Shown: positions 23,118-33,313 of the stretch, piece by piece | Layout of the letters: every line of letters begins with the position of its first letter | Numbering within the stretch: position 1 is the stretch's first letter | Assembly (NCBI RefSeq): GCF_019320115.1 | Contig: NC_089598.1 | Location: forward strand, 87,993,560 to 88,057,559 | DNA: 64,000 bases | Direction: 5' to 3' | Source of the DNA: Miscanthus floridulus | Lineage: Eukaryota; Streptophyta; Magnoliopsida; Poales; Poaceae | Translations under genes and position numbers: made by a program | The notes under the pieces: generated by a model | Databases searched by the model: none | What the model was told of the DNA's origin: nothing | What the model saw: the letters and a program-made list of their open reading frames with translations, nothing else

Positions 23118-23790
23118 CGGGTCCTGCGCCCTTACAAGCCCAAAGTAAACACTTCATTGGCTGAACTAGCTCAACGTACATCGAGAGTTAACTAGGGTGT
23201 AAGATCTGAAACATTTCAATCTAAAACATTTCAATAGCAGAGTCTATAGAGATTGCATAAATGCACAACCATATGACAACGAGTATTAAAATAAATAAGC
23301 AACCAATAGGTTGTTTACTTAGCAGCAAGTATACTACGTGGATGCTCTTAGAATTTCTAAGAAACATACACACATAGGAATTCAATGCAATCAATAAAGC
23401 TAGTAGTTCTATTGAATTCAGATCACATGAATTGTTTCCAAAATATTTGAGTTAAGTCTATATTGTAATCTATGGCTAGTCCGGCCTTAGTATGGGATTT
23501 AATCATCATCGAGCGATCATATCCTACCAACCTTGCAATTCATCTCTTACACTATACAATAAATGAAGTGCCCAGAATAGAATCGCAACAGGTACGAAAG
23601 AAAGTTAAATCGATCTTACAGCCGGTGTAGACGAAGTAGTCACAAGGCAAGGCACCCTCTATTGCTGAGCAGGTCGCGACTCGCGAGGTGGTGTTTCCGG
23701 AGATACAATGCCATTGCACAGATCACAGGACATACAGTAGAATGCTGCAGCAGCAAGAAGCCCTCACATTGGGCCACGGAGGAAAAAGTC

Positions 23791-24407
23791 GACCAGCAGG
23801 TCGAGTGCACAAGCCTGACGAACTTCGCTCACACACGCACGTAGTGCGGTCACCGTGTGCAAGTAGCACTCGAAGGTGCGCACACAGAACCGGCAACGTG
23901 CCTAGACACGTTCACAACCGGCCACTGCACTGCAGTCTACGGCGATGTCCAGTTTACACAACCAGACACGACTGCACTCCAAGATCGCTGGCGCAAATAG
24001 CAGCCCGCCTCTGCCTCCCAGTTCGTCGGAGTAGCCGCCGGCTGACTGGCTGAGCACCGCACGACCGACCACACCGCCGCAAGGGAGGGACGAACAAGCT
24101 GGACGAGCAAGATGAATCGCAAGTCAGGCAGTCACCAGAGTTTTTTCAGAGGTGGAAGTTGGGGATTTCCTTCTGCGTACCAGGATCCTATCGGGTCAGC
24201 TGAGGGAGAGGCGAGCCACCCCTCCGCTGCTTCCGCACGCGCATGCGCATGCGCAGACTGCCAGCATGTTTGTTTGGCTGGTTCGTATCGTTGCTGGTTT
24301 GTAAAGAAGTACTGCTGACTGGTTTGCGTTCCGGCTGGAAATTTACGATCGTTTACGACAAGCCACAGCCAAACGAACAGGCTGGCATGCGTCACGCCCT
24401 CTACCCA
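23791..24407. other. Intergenic with a hAT-like MITE remnant
   Basis: GC-rich sequence, then at about 24265-24385 inverted ends GTTTGGCTGGTTCGTATCG and CACAGCCAAACGAACAGGC mark a MITE-like remnant (a similar piece is at 41090-41245). An alternating CGCATGCGCATGCGC stretch lies at 24238-24255. No gene supported. Confidence 0.5.
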
Positions 24408-24416
24408 TCCCATCGT

Positions 24417-24645
24417 AAATTTTTTTATTTTTAACACTTTTTTTATAAACTAACTTTAAATTTAACACTGTTTTTTTCCAAAACTAACACTTTTGGTCGC
24501 GTCTATTGTCATGGCGAGGCGAAACATATGTGCCGCGTCATGCATGGTGGCGCGGCAGCAGGCTGATGTGGCGATAACCGGTGCTGCTGACCGGTGACGT
24601 GGCAGGGTCTGCCGCGCCACCGATCTTGGCGCGGCACTGACGCGC
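24417..24645 (+). repeat. Left terminal inverted repeat of the MULE-like element
   Basis: AT-rich tip followed by GC-rich sequence with the palindromic GCCGCGCCACCGATCTTGGC near 24607. Matches the complement of 32170-32374 with several differences. Confidence 0.78.
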
Positions 24646-24743
24646 CACGATGCATGGCGCGGCAGGACTAGATAAATATCGCGAGCGAGCCCGCCCACCC
24701 GCCCGCCGCGCAGCGCCCCGCCGCCAGCGCCCGCACGCGCACG

Positions 24744-25069
24744 TGTTGAGCTATAATCCAAATTCAAGCTTGGGCCGAAGGGAAGCGGCCCATTAGCGTT
24801 AAGAGGGACTACACCATCTATTAGTTCCGTATTGCTAATAGACGAGTGTGTGAGGTTTTTTCTCTCTATATATACTTCATGTAAGCCATCGTCTTGGGAT
24901 AAGAAAAGTTGTAAATCCCCGACGTTTGTAACCTCACCTGATACATTTGCTGGCTGGTGCCCATGGTTTTTTCCCTTCCACCTTGGCAGGGTTTTCCACG
25001 TTAAAATCTTGTGTTCCCTGTGCTTGATCTACTGTTCTTCATCGTTTATATTGCCTATCGCTTATTACA
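24744..25069 (+). repeat. 5' LTR of the plus-strand copia element
   Basis: 326 bp, TGTTGAGCTATAATCC to CGCTTATTACA, directly followed by the primer-binding site. A TATA-like CTATATATACTTC (about 24866-24880) would drive transcription. Confidence 0.93.
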
Positions 25070-25107
25070 AGTGGTACCAGAGCTTAGTTTGACCTTAGAA
25101 TTTCGTG

Positions 25108-25975
25108 ATGGCATCGATGAAGTTTGATCTACCGCTACTGGATTACAAGACGAGATTTGCACTGTAGCAAGTCAAGATGCGGGCGATTCTGACACAATCT
25201 TCGGATCTTGATGAGGCGCTGGACGGTTTCAGAGGAAAAGGGCAGAAGTTATGGACCGCTGAAGAGAAGCGGGAGGATCGTAAGGCTCTGTCTCTGATTC
25301 AACTTTATTTACATAATGATATTTTGCAAGAAGTGTTGTAGGAGAAAAATGCCACAGAACTTTGGCTCAAGCTGGAATCGATCTGCATGTCCAAGGATCT
25401 AACCAGTAAGATGCACGTGAAGATGAAATTGTTCACACACAAGCTGCAAGAAGGTGGTTCGGTGATGAACCACTTATCGATCGATGGAGGTCTCGATGGA
25501 GGTCAAATATGATGATAAAGATTTAGCTCTTCTACTATTATGCTCACTGCCTACTTTATTTGTAAATTTCTGAGATACCATACTATTAAGCCGTGATGAA
25601 CTAACCCTTGCGGAAGTATATGAGGCCCTCCAGACGAGGGAGAAGATGAAGATATGGTTCAGTCTGATGTGTCGTCCTCCAAGTATGAAGTGTTGTAGGT
25701 TAGAGGCAGGCCCGAGCAGAAAACCTACAACAACAACAATAATCAAGACAAGAGTAAGAACGGTAAAGGCCGTTCGAAGTCTAGAGGCAGGGATAAGTTC
25801 TGCAGGTATTGTAAGAAAGATACTCATGTCATTGAGGATTGTTGGAAGCTGCAGAATAAAGAGAAAAGAAACGGTACGTATAAACCGAAAAATAAATTCG
25901 ATGGTGATGGTAAGGCCTCTGTTGTCTCCGTTGTTGATAATTCTGATTCAGGAGAGTTCTGGTTGTTTTTGTTGG
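25108..25975 (+). pseudogene. Copia Gag, broken
   Basis: The ATG at 25108 begins MASMKFDLPLLDYKTRF, then a TAG. Capsid-type sequence follows (LIQLYLHNDILQEVL, ELWLKLESICMSKDLTSKM), with a further TAG at about 25339 and frame changes near 25470-25600. A CCHC knuckle CRYCKKDTHVIEDC is at about 25801-25842. Several of the stops could come from TGG or CAG codons by a C-to-T change on one strand. Confidence 0.82.
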
Positions 25976-27445
25976 TTGTGTTGTTGGTCGTGATGAATGG
26001 ATACTTGATTCTGCATGCTCGTTTCATATATGCTCTAACAGAGATTGGTTCAGTTCTTACAAGTCTATGTAGAATGGAGATGTCGTGCGTATGGGAGATA
26101 ACAACCCACATGAGATCGTGGGCATTAGCTCCGTTTAGATCAAGATGCATGATGGCACGATAGACACACTGAAAGATGTGAGACACATACCAGGGATGGC
26201 CAAAAATCTCATCTCCCTCAGCACACTTGATTCTAAGGGGTACAGACACTCCGGTTCAGGTGGAGTGTGTAAGGTATCAAAAGGCTCTCTCATTCATATG
26301 ATAGGTGATATGAATTCTGCAAAGTTATATGTTTTTGGAGGAAGTACTTTACATGGTTCCGTCACTGTTGCTACTGTTTCTAATGATGAACCAAGTAAAA
26401 ATAATCTCTAGCATATATGTCTTTGGCATATGAGTGAACTTGGTATGACAGAATTGATCAAGAGAGACCTGCTGGATGACTGCACTGTGGGTAGGATGAA
26501 TTTCTGTGAGCACTGTATTTTTTGTAACCACAAGAGGGTAAAATTCAATGCATCTGTTCATACCCCAAAGGTACACTTGATTATGTACATACTGATTTAT
26601 GGGGGCCATCTCGTAAGCCCTCTTATGGTGGTGCTCGTTACATGCTTACCATTATTGATGATTACTCTAGAAAAGTGTGGCCTTATTTTCTGAAAAATAA
26701 AGATGATATTTTTGCTACTTTTAAAGAGTGGAAAGTTACGATAGAAAGGCAAACTGAAAAGAAGGTAAAATTGCTTCGTACTGACAATGGTGATGAATTC
26801 TATTCGGATGTTTTTAATGATTACTACAGGGAAGAAAGCATTGTCAAGCACCACACCATCCCGTACACTCCTCAGCAGAATGGTGTGGCTGAGCGCATAA
26901 ACCGAACCATAATCTCAAGGGCTCGTTGCATGCTGTCCAATGCTCATATGAACAGGCGTTTTTGGGCTGAGGTTGCTAACACCGCCTGTTACTTGATCAA
27001 CCGGTCACCTTCTATCCCACTTAATAAGAAAACTCCCATTGAGATATGGTCCGGTATGCCTGCTGATTATTCACAGTTGAGAGTTTTAGGTTGCACAGCT
27101 TATGCTCATGTTGATAATGGAAAGCTAGAACCTAGAGCCACTAAGTGTCTGTTTCTTGGTTATAGTTCTGGAGTTAAAGGATATAAGTTATGGAATCCTA
27201 AAACTAAAAATACTTTCATGAGCAGGAACATTGTTTTCAATGATTCTGTTATGTTCAATGATAGCTTGTTCATAGATGTTTCACCAGTTGGTTCTGATGA
27301 GGAGCAGGAACATGTTAGCGTGCAGGTGGAGCACGTAAATGATCAGGAAACTGAAATTGTTGATAACAATGTTCATGATATTGTTCAGCACTCACCTCCT
27401 ATTTTGCAGCCTCAAAATCAGTCTATTGCAGATCGCAGAACATAG
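25976..27445 (+). pseudogene. Copia protease and integrase
   Basis: Protease: DEWILDSACSFHICSNRDW at about 25993, the D-S-A-C variant common in this group. After stops near 26069 and 26139, the pre-integrase region reads LKDVRHIPGMAKNLISLSTLD. Integrase: YVHTDLWGPS (first Asp, about 26586, in another frame), then an open stretch 26642-27445 with DDYSRKVWPYFL, KLLRTDNGDEFYSD (second Asp) and QQNGVAERINRTI (Glu). All catalytic acids are thus present, but a frameshift near 26600-26640 and the earlier stops break the polyprotein. Confidence 0.85.
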
Positions 27446-27459
27446 AGGAGTTGTGGACC

Positions 27460-28420
27460 TCGTCCATGTTTAATTGGGGAATGTGATATTGTTCATTATG
27501 CCTTTAGTTGCGCTGAACAATTTGAGAACATTCATGAGCCGGCTACGTACACTGAAGCTGTTGTTTCTAGTGACCACGAGAAGTGGATTTTCGCTATGCA
27601 AGAAGAGATGCAGTCACTTGAGAAAAATGGCACATGGAATGTTGTGCGCTTGCCTAAACACAAGAAGGCCGTTCATTGCAAATGGATCTTCAAAAGAAAG
27701 GAGGGTTTGTCTCCTAGTGAGCCTCCAAGATTTAAGGCAATGTTAGTAGCAAAAGGTTTCAGTTAGATTCCTGGCGTTGATTATAATGATGTGTTCTCTC
27801 TAGTTGTAAAGCATAGTTCAATTCGTATATTTTTCGGTATTGTTGCTATGCGAGATCTTGAGCTTGAGCAGTTAGATGTAAAGACTGTGTTTCTACATGG
27901 AGAGCTCGAGGAGGAGATATACATGGACCAGCCAGAAGGGTTCATAGTACCTGGTAAAGAGGATCATGTTTGCAAATTAAAGAGGTCCTTATATGGTTTG
28001 AAATAGTCTCCTCGGCAATGGTATAAAAGGTTTGATTCTTTTATGATGTCACGTGGTTTTAAGAGGTCTGAATTTGATAGCTGTGTGTACATTAAATTTG
28101 TTGATGGATCACCTATATATTTGTTGTTATATGTTGATGATATGTTGATTGCTGCCAAGAGCAAGAAAGAAATCACTATGTTGAAGAAATTGTTGAGTAG
28201 TGAGTTTGAGATGAAGGATCTTGGTACTGCTAAGAAGATTCTAGGTATGGAAATTATAAGAGACAGAAATTCTGGTTTGTTATTTTTTAGTCAGCAAAGT
28301 TACATTAAGAAAGTTCTTCATCGTTTCAACATACATGATGCAAAGTCTGTTAGTACTCCTATTGCTCCTCATTTCAAATTATCAGCTTTACAATGTGCTA
28401 GTATGGATGAGGATTTTTAG
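27460..28420 (+). pseudogene. Copia reverse transcriptase, broken
   Basis: Entry motif EKWIFAMQEEMQSLEKNGTW at about 27570, CKWIFKRKEG, then TAG at about 27764, QLDVKTVFLHGELEEEIYMD, LYGLK followed by TAG at about 28004, and YVDD at 28130-28141. LGTAKKILGMEI marks the connection region. Ends at a stop near 28418. Product is the cDNA-synthesising enzyme of the element; not functional here. Confidence 0.87.
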
Positions 28421-28459
28421 TACATATCAAGAGTTCTATATTCTAGTGTTGTTGGTTCT

Positions 28460-29092
28460 TTGATGTATGTCATGGTTTGCTCTCGTCCTGATTTATCATA
28501 TGATATGAGTTTGATTAGTAGATACATAGCTAATCCTAGAAAAGAACATGGGAAGGTTGTTCAGTGGATTTTCAGGTACCTTCGTGGCACAACAAATACT
28601 TGTTTGAAGTTTAGCAGGACTGATATGGGACTTACTGACTACGTGGATTTAGATTTTGCTGCTGATTTGGATAAGAGGAGATCTCTCACAGGTTATGTGT
28701 TCACTATTGGTGGTTGTGCTGTGAGTTGGAGGGCAACATTGCAGCCCATTGTTGCCATGTCTACCACTGAAGCAGAATACATGGCTATTGCTGAAGCATG
28801 TAAAGAATCAGTTTGGTTGAAATGTTTGTTTGCTGAGCTTTGTGGAGATGATTCTTGCATTATTTTATTTTGTGACAGTCAAAATGCTATATGTCTCACT
28901 AAAGATCAGATGTTTCATGAGAGAACGAAGCACATTGATATCAAATACCATTATGTTCACGATGTGGTCACGCAAGGTAAGCTGAAGGTATGCAAAATAA
29001 GCACACATGATAATCCTGCTGATATGTTGACAAAGCCAGTTCCTGATGCTAAGTTTGAGCTTTGCTCAAGCTTAGTTGGTATAACTATTTAG
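28460..29092 (+). pseudogene. Copia RNase H, open to its natural stop
   Basis: Open for 210 codons: VCSRPDLSYDMSLISRYIAN, LTGYVFTIGGCAVSW, STTEAEYMAIAEACKE (acidic catalytic context), FCDSQNAICL, TKHIDIKYHYV and the end motif NPADMLTKPVP. The motif around the first acidic residue reads YVDLDFAADLDKRRS. It is the least damaged segment but lacks an intact upstream polyprotein. Confidence 0.87.
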
Positions 29093-29188
29093 CCCAAGAG
29101 GCTATTTAGCACCGGAAGTATTTCTTTGTTGTTTCAGGGTGAAGGCTCATTTTATGCTATAAGAAGGAATTTGTCTCAAGGTGGAGTT

Positions 29189-29521
29189 TGTTGAGCTATG
29201 ATCCAAATTCAAGCTTGGGCCGAAGCGAAGCGGCCTATTAGCGTTAAGAGGGACTACACCATCTATTAGTTCCGTATTGCTAATAGACGAGGGTGTGGTG
29301 TTTTTCCTCCCTATATATACTTCATGTAAATCGTCGTCTTGGGATAAGAAAAATTGTAAATCCCTAACATTTGTAACCTCACCCGATATAGTGAAGATTT
29401 GCTAGCCGGTGCCTGTGGTTTTTTCCGTTCCACCTTGGGAGGGTTTTCCACGTTAAAATCTTGTGTCCCCTGTGCTTGATCTACTGTTCTTCATCGTTTA
29501 TATTGCCTATCGTTTATTACA
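29189..29521 (+). repeat. 3' LTR of the plus-strand copia element
   Basis: 333 bp copy of 24744-25069, preceded by a purine-rich AAGGTGGAG tract. Ends CGTTTATTACA, then the TSD GCACG. Confidence 0.93.
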
Positions 29522-29685
29522 GCACGGACGGCTATCCGCCCGCGTCAGCCATGCCTGCACGCGCATGCCGCGCCCGCCCACTCCCACCGCGCAGCGCCGC
29601 GCCGGCCACGCCACGAACGTCAGCGAGTCACGGCCGCTCACTCAAGGTACCTCCCTCTCGATTTCATGTTATTATGCTTGTTATT

Positions 29686-29870
29686 GATTTATGATAGTTA
29701 GTAATTTAGGATAGTTAGGTTAGTGATTTAGGATAGTTAGTGATTTATGATAGTTAGGGTTTTATGATTGTTATTGATTTAGGATAGTTAGTGATTTAGG
29801 ATAGTTAGTGATTTAGTATAGTTAGGGTTAGTGATTTAGGATAGTTAGGTTAGTGAATTTGTTTGTGATT
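29686..29870. repeat. Short tandem repeat, unit near GTGATTTAGGATAGTTAG
   Basis: About eight imperfect copies of an 18-bp unit, with variants, probably in the first intron of the adjacent gene relic. Confidence 0.8.
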
Positions 29871-30297
29871 TAGGTAGGTAGTTTTTAGGTTTGAAGTTGT
29901 GTGTTGTAGTATAGTTAAGGTTTGGTTAGGTAGTTAGGGTTTAGGTTACTGTTAGTTAGGATTTTGGGCTTAGGGATTGATTAGGTATTTATTATTTAGT
30001 TTATAGTTAGTTATTTAGTTAGGGATTTTGGGTATAGATATTGGTTTTCAAGTATCGGTACTTAATAGTGTGTGATACGTCGATTTAGATGACTTGATGA
30101 AGTTTCGTCAAATGCTTATTTTCCTAGTGAAGTTGTTTAATATGTCTGCTAATGTTACTTTGAATATATACATGTGCTTTTATATTGTGTTCGTATTCTA
30201 TAACAAGTAGTTCAAATTTTATAATGCTACATAATGTTAATTTGACTATTGTTAATTTGAATATGCTAACCCTTTATTTATCAATTTGTAACAGGAT

Positions 30298-31437
30298 GGC
30301 CTCTCCTATGCAGCACCCGTTGTATCCCATTCTTGAGGTGGAGTACGACGACTAGCACCGAGCACACATCTTGAGTGACACCGACGCAGAGGTGGCCTTG
30401 CCTTCTTTGTGGTAGAATAGGGAACGGCAGTCGGTCCATGCGGGTCCTCCACACAACCAGCACACCTTCGACGAGTACCTGTAGTGGCTTCACAGGTCTA
30501 CGAGGATACATATCAAGCCCCCAACACTGAGGAGGTGATTGATGAGGACTCAGAGGAAGATGTGATCGAAGATGTGTATGACGTTGCCACTAGGGAGGAC
30601 ACACAGCTATAGAGAGCCCCGCTTCAAAGATACGTGGTAAGATACTTGAATGGTATAATTTATTATCCATTTGGTATTAAGTATGTGTACTAAAATTGTC
30701 CAACCGTGTTTCTGTACCTAGGAGACAATTGTCAAGAATGTCCAACGAAGCAGCATTCTAGCTTCACGAGTCTAGAGGGCAGGGGCCAGGCGTTCTCGAG
30801 GCTTTTGTGGAGGTAAACATAAACTTGTCAATGTTTCTTTAGTGTATATGCATTTGGGAAATGCACTAACTTTAACGTCTATTTATGCAGAAGGTGAAGA
30901 AGAGCTACAGAAAGCTAGCTCAGAAGCTGAGCTGCATGGACACTCCTTGGGTGGAACCGCCACTTCTAGCGCGGTCGAGTGGCACATCTTCAGTCCCTTT
31001 GAGGACACCAGCTGGCTCTTCTCAGCCGGTGACAGGTGCCACTTCCGCAGTGCGTACACCATCACATCATAGCGCTGGAAAGGACCCTGCAAGCGAGGAC
31101 AACGATGACGACGACGACCCCCTGGGCTTCCGCAGATAGCATGACCAGTGGAAAGATTGGCCGCAGGACGAGATCGACATGTCTTAGCTAGGTGGTGCCC
31201 CGCTTGATACCCAAGGAGCCTCACAGGTACTAACAAAGGTAGTTTATTTAAATAGGTAGGGTCCATGAACTAAGGATCATAAAGATTATAAGTAATCGTA
31301 CATATCATATACATGTAGGGTACGAGCCGTACGCACCGGAGACGCAACCACACCGACGTTGGTTACACTCTCAATGTGTTGCCAACAAATCCAAAGAGAC
31401 AGATGCGTCTGAGAGATCCTTACACTCCCAGATCTTA
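30298..31437 (+). pseudogene. Plant-mobile-domain (phosphatase 7 long form-like) gene relic, internally deleted
   Basis: Starts MASPMQHPLYPILEVEYDD then a TAG, with HRAHILSDTDAEVALPSLW, the N-terminal style of grass genes annotated as serine/threonine phosphatase 7 long form homologs. It then jumps directly to C-terminal style sequence (HTFDEYL, WLHRSTRIHIKPP), so the central mobile domain is missing. Splice-like sites remain: GTAAGA after 30641, AG before 30721, GTAAAC after 30811, AG before 30892. The last part has KVKKSYRKLAQKLSCMDTPW and an acidic DNDDDDDPLGF stretch. At least five stops. Such genes often travel with transposons in grasses. Assignment is from memory of family style. Confidence 0.5.
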
Positions 31438-31625
31438 GTTTGTTAGGTCGAACGAATATTGGTGTCTGAAACTTATAGGCTTAGTTTGTTATGTTATGTC
31501 AAACTTATGTCAAACCAATGAAAATGTTATATGGCAGCTTGTCAACTTACGCACAGACTTCATTTATTTGCTTCATATTCGTTTCAATGCGTCGCGGCAG
31601 CACTGCCGGCGAGATTAAGTAGCAA

Positions 31626-31810
31626 CTAGTTTGGGAATCGGCACTCCCGGCGTATCTCGACGTCGGTGGCTGGCGTCTTACCCTGATCCTCCCAAGCTTG
31701 GTCATCGCCGCCACAAAATCGCCGAAGAAGGCACCCTGGTTAGACGCGTAGTAGTCGACCGTGCTGCGTGAGGGGTCGAGGAAGCCGGGGTCCATGGTCG
31801 CGTCGTTGTC
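31626..31810 (-). pseudogene. Class III peroxidase, last-exon fragment with frameshift
   Basis: The minus strand reads ATMDPGFLDPSRSTVDYYAS and NQGAFFGDFVAAMTKLGRI, typical of the C terminus of secreted plant (class III) peroxidases. A one-base deletion then shifts the frame; in the next frame TPATDVEIRRECRFPN follows to a TAG (31628-31626), the usual end EIRR.C...N. The upstream exons with the haem ligands are absent. On its left, at 31627 downward, sequence may be the former 3' untranslated region. It directly adjoins plastid-like DNA at about 31812. Confidence 0.82.
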
Positions 31811-31814
31811 GATG

Positions 31815-32178
31815 CTACAATATGGGGGCCAAAAAGCCAAAAAATAAGTGATTCGTTTTTAGCCCTTATAAAAAGAAAACAGATTCTTGAATCTCTTTGA
31901 CGCTCATGTCACGTCGAGGTACTACAGAAAAAAGAACTGCAAAATCCGATCTAATTTTTCGTAATCGATTAGTTAACATGGTGGTTAACCGTATTACGAA
32001 AGACGAAAAAAATCATTGGCTTATCAAATTCTCTATCAAGCCGTGAAAAAATTCAACAAAAGACAGAACAAAATCCACTATTGGTTTTACGTCAAACAAT
32101 ACGTAGAGTAACTCCCAATATAGGAATAAAAACAAGACGTAATAGAAAGGATCGACGTGGAAAGTTCCGATTAAACCG
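31815..32178 (+). pseudogene. rps7: Nuclear plastid DNA segment with 5' part of chloroplast rps7
   Basis: From the ATG at 31906 the frame reads [20 protein letters not shown] then [10 protein letters not shown], the N terminus of plastid ribosomal protein S7. A one-base loss near 31998 shifts the frame; the other frames continue with [15 protein letters not shown], [20 protein letters not shown] and KTRRN. It covers about 90 of about 155 codons and stops at 32178 against the right MULE terminal repeat. The stretch 31815-31905 also looks like the plastid spacer upstream of rps7 (from memory). In the plastid S7 is part of the 30S ribosomal subunit. Here it is a non-functional nuclear insertion. 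Confidence 0.85.
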
Positions 32179-32374
32179 TCCAGGTACTGCCGCGCCAAGA
32201 TCGGTAGCGCGGCAGACCCTACCACGTCACCGGTCAACAGCGCCGGTCATCGCCACGTCAGCCTCCTGCCGCGCCATGGCAATAGGCGCGGCCAAAAGTG
32301 TAAGTTTTGAAGAAAAAAAACAGTATTAGATTTAAAATTAGTTTAAAAAAAGTGCTAAAAATAAATAAAAAATT
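32170..32374 (-). repeat. Right terminal inverted repeat of the MULE-like element
   Basis: Complement of 24417-24645: GCCGCGCCAAGATCGG, CCACGTCACCGGTCAAC, CCGCGCCATGGCAAT, then the AT-rich tip. Followed by CCCCACCGT, the presumed target duplicate. Confidence 0.78.
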
Positions 32375-32383
32375 CCCCACCGT

Positions 32384-33313
32384 TCTCCCGATGGGGAGAT
32401 GCACTGCCGGCTGGGCTGCACAGACCGTGGGCCAAGTTGTGGCCCAGCACGATGAGCCCTTCTTATTTTTTTTAATTTTAAATCTGAACACAAATTTAAA
32501 TAAGAAATTCAGGGGAAAAAAACTCTAATTTCCAATGGATATTTCCCTTAATTTAGCAGAATTGCTGACGCTGGTTGCTGATGCGTCGGTGGCATCATCG
32601 GTATGGGTCCAGACGATGGATGCATCGAGCCCGCCCCTTGCCGCCGACCTCGCCGTCGGCCATCCCACGGTGACATGCGTATCCCCACAGGCGCGGCCCC
32701 TGAATTCGTGAACCACCGAGAGCTCAGGTTCAGGGTTGCCGTCGTGGCCACCGTCACGTCACGTCACGTCACCGCCGGACAAATTATTTTGCACTCTACT
32801 TTTTTTTTCCTTTTTGGCAGTGGGTCGGAATTGATCCTTCTAATAACACTGCTCTCTCCGTCCAAAAAAATATAACCCTACCATAATGTTATGTTTTAGT
32901 ACCCTTAAGTTTGGCCAATTATAAATAACTAGCAAATTTGTCCGTGCGTTGCGACGGAAACCAGGCTATGTATCATCGTTAGACGCGAGTGCTTATTTTG
33001 CTTATGAATCTGAATCACATACGCGATACGGAGAGCGCGGCCCTATGTGTCTTGGAATCGAACTTTGTATCGACATTGCTAGACACGAGTCGTTTTAGTT
33101 TGTATGAGCACGGGCCATATAAATCCTAGTTACATGCGAGACACAAAGGGTGTTAAATGCAGTTTGCGAATAAAAAAATGAGACGGAACAAACTCTCCAC
33201 TATTCCGTAGTTAGGGGATAGACAAAAAAAAATAGGCTAAAATTTTGGATTTTAATATTAGAATAGTAAAGGTGCACGTGAAGTAAAATAATCCTCGCAC
33301 ACTGAGGCAAAAT
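32384..33313. other. Intergenic with fragments of dispersed grass repeats
   Basis: GC-rich sequence (32560-32770) with open frames in several frames but no recognisable family. At about 32925 CTAGCAAATTTGTCCGTGCG resembles a motif of common dispersed grass repeats. 33000-33310 holds no gene that I can support. Confidence 0.45.

Larger units (their letters stand above)
19619..23790. repeat. Large inverted duplication (hairpin), arms about 1.9-2.1 kb
   Basis: The left arm (about 19619-21530) is repeated in reverse complement in the right arm (about 21685-23790). Landmark pairs are GATTGCTCGATGATGATTAA at 19936 with its complement near 23500, and ATGGCTGGTCCATCAAACA at 20850 with its complement near 22210. 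A spacer of about 150 bp joins them. The left arm has MITE insertions at 20156-20397 and 21016-21261, absent from the right. The right arm has a CACTA MITE at 22503-23117, absent from the left. The arms are thus older than these insertions. Each arm carries a copy of one gene fragment. It may be a fold-back transposon or an inverted genomic duplication; no target duplication was found. Confidence 0.85.
24744..29521 (+). mobile_element. Complete Ty1/copia retrotransposon, TSD GCACG
   Basis: LTRs 24744-25069 and 29189-29521 (both TGTTGAGC...ATTACA) are flanked by perfect 5-bp repeats GCACG (24739-24743 and 29522-29526). The primer site TGGTACCAGAGC (25072-25083) fits initiator tRNA-Met. Gag, protease, integrase, RT and RNase H follow in copia order on the plus strand. 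About 25 differences and an 8-9 bp indel over 330 bp of LTR show considerable age. Every coding region except the integrase core and RNase H has stops. Total length 4778 bp. It lies inside the left part of the MULE-like element. Confidence 0.95.
24417..32374. mobile_element. MULE-like composite element with captured host and plastid DNA
   Basis: Long terminal inverted repeats of about 200-230 bp: 24417-24645 matches the complement of 32170-32374, sharing AT-rich tips (TTTTAACACTTTTTTTA), ACACTTTTGG, GCTGAYGTGGCGAT, GACCGGTGACGTGG and GGTCTGCCGCGC. Flanking 9-mers TCCCATCGT (24408-24416) and CCCCACCGT (32375-32383) match at 7 of 9 positions, fitting the 9-bp duplication of Mutator-like elements. 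Inside, once the copia insertion (24744-29521) is set aside, lie a plant-mobile-domain gene relic, a peroxidase last exon and a plastid rps7 segment. No MULE transposase is seen. The exact ends are uncertain by a few bases. Confidence 0.72.

Noticed and set aside
24236..24258. Alternating CGCATGCGC tract as a Z-DNA regulatory site
   Set aside because: Very short and without any nearby gene to regulate.
32548..32875. GC-rich open frames right of the MULE-like element
   Set aside because: Several overlapping frames, no family recognised, and the sequence ends in AT-rich repeats.
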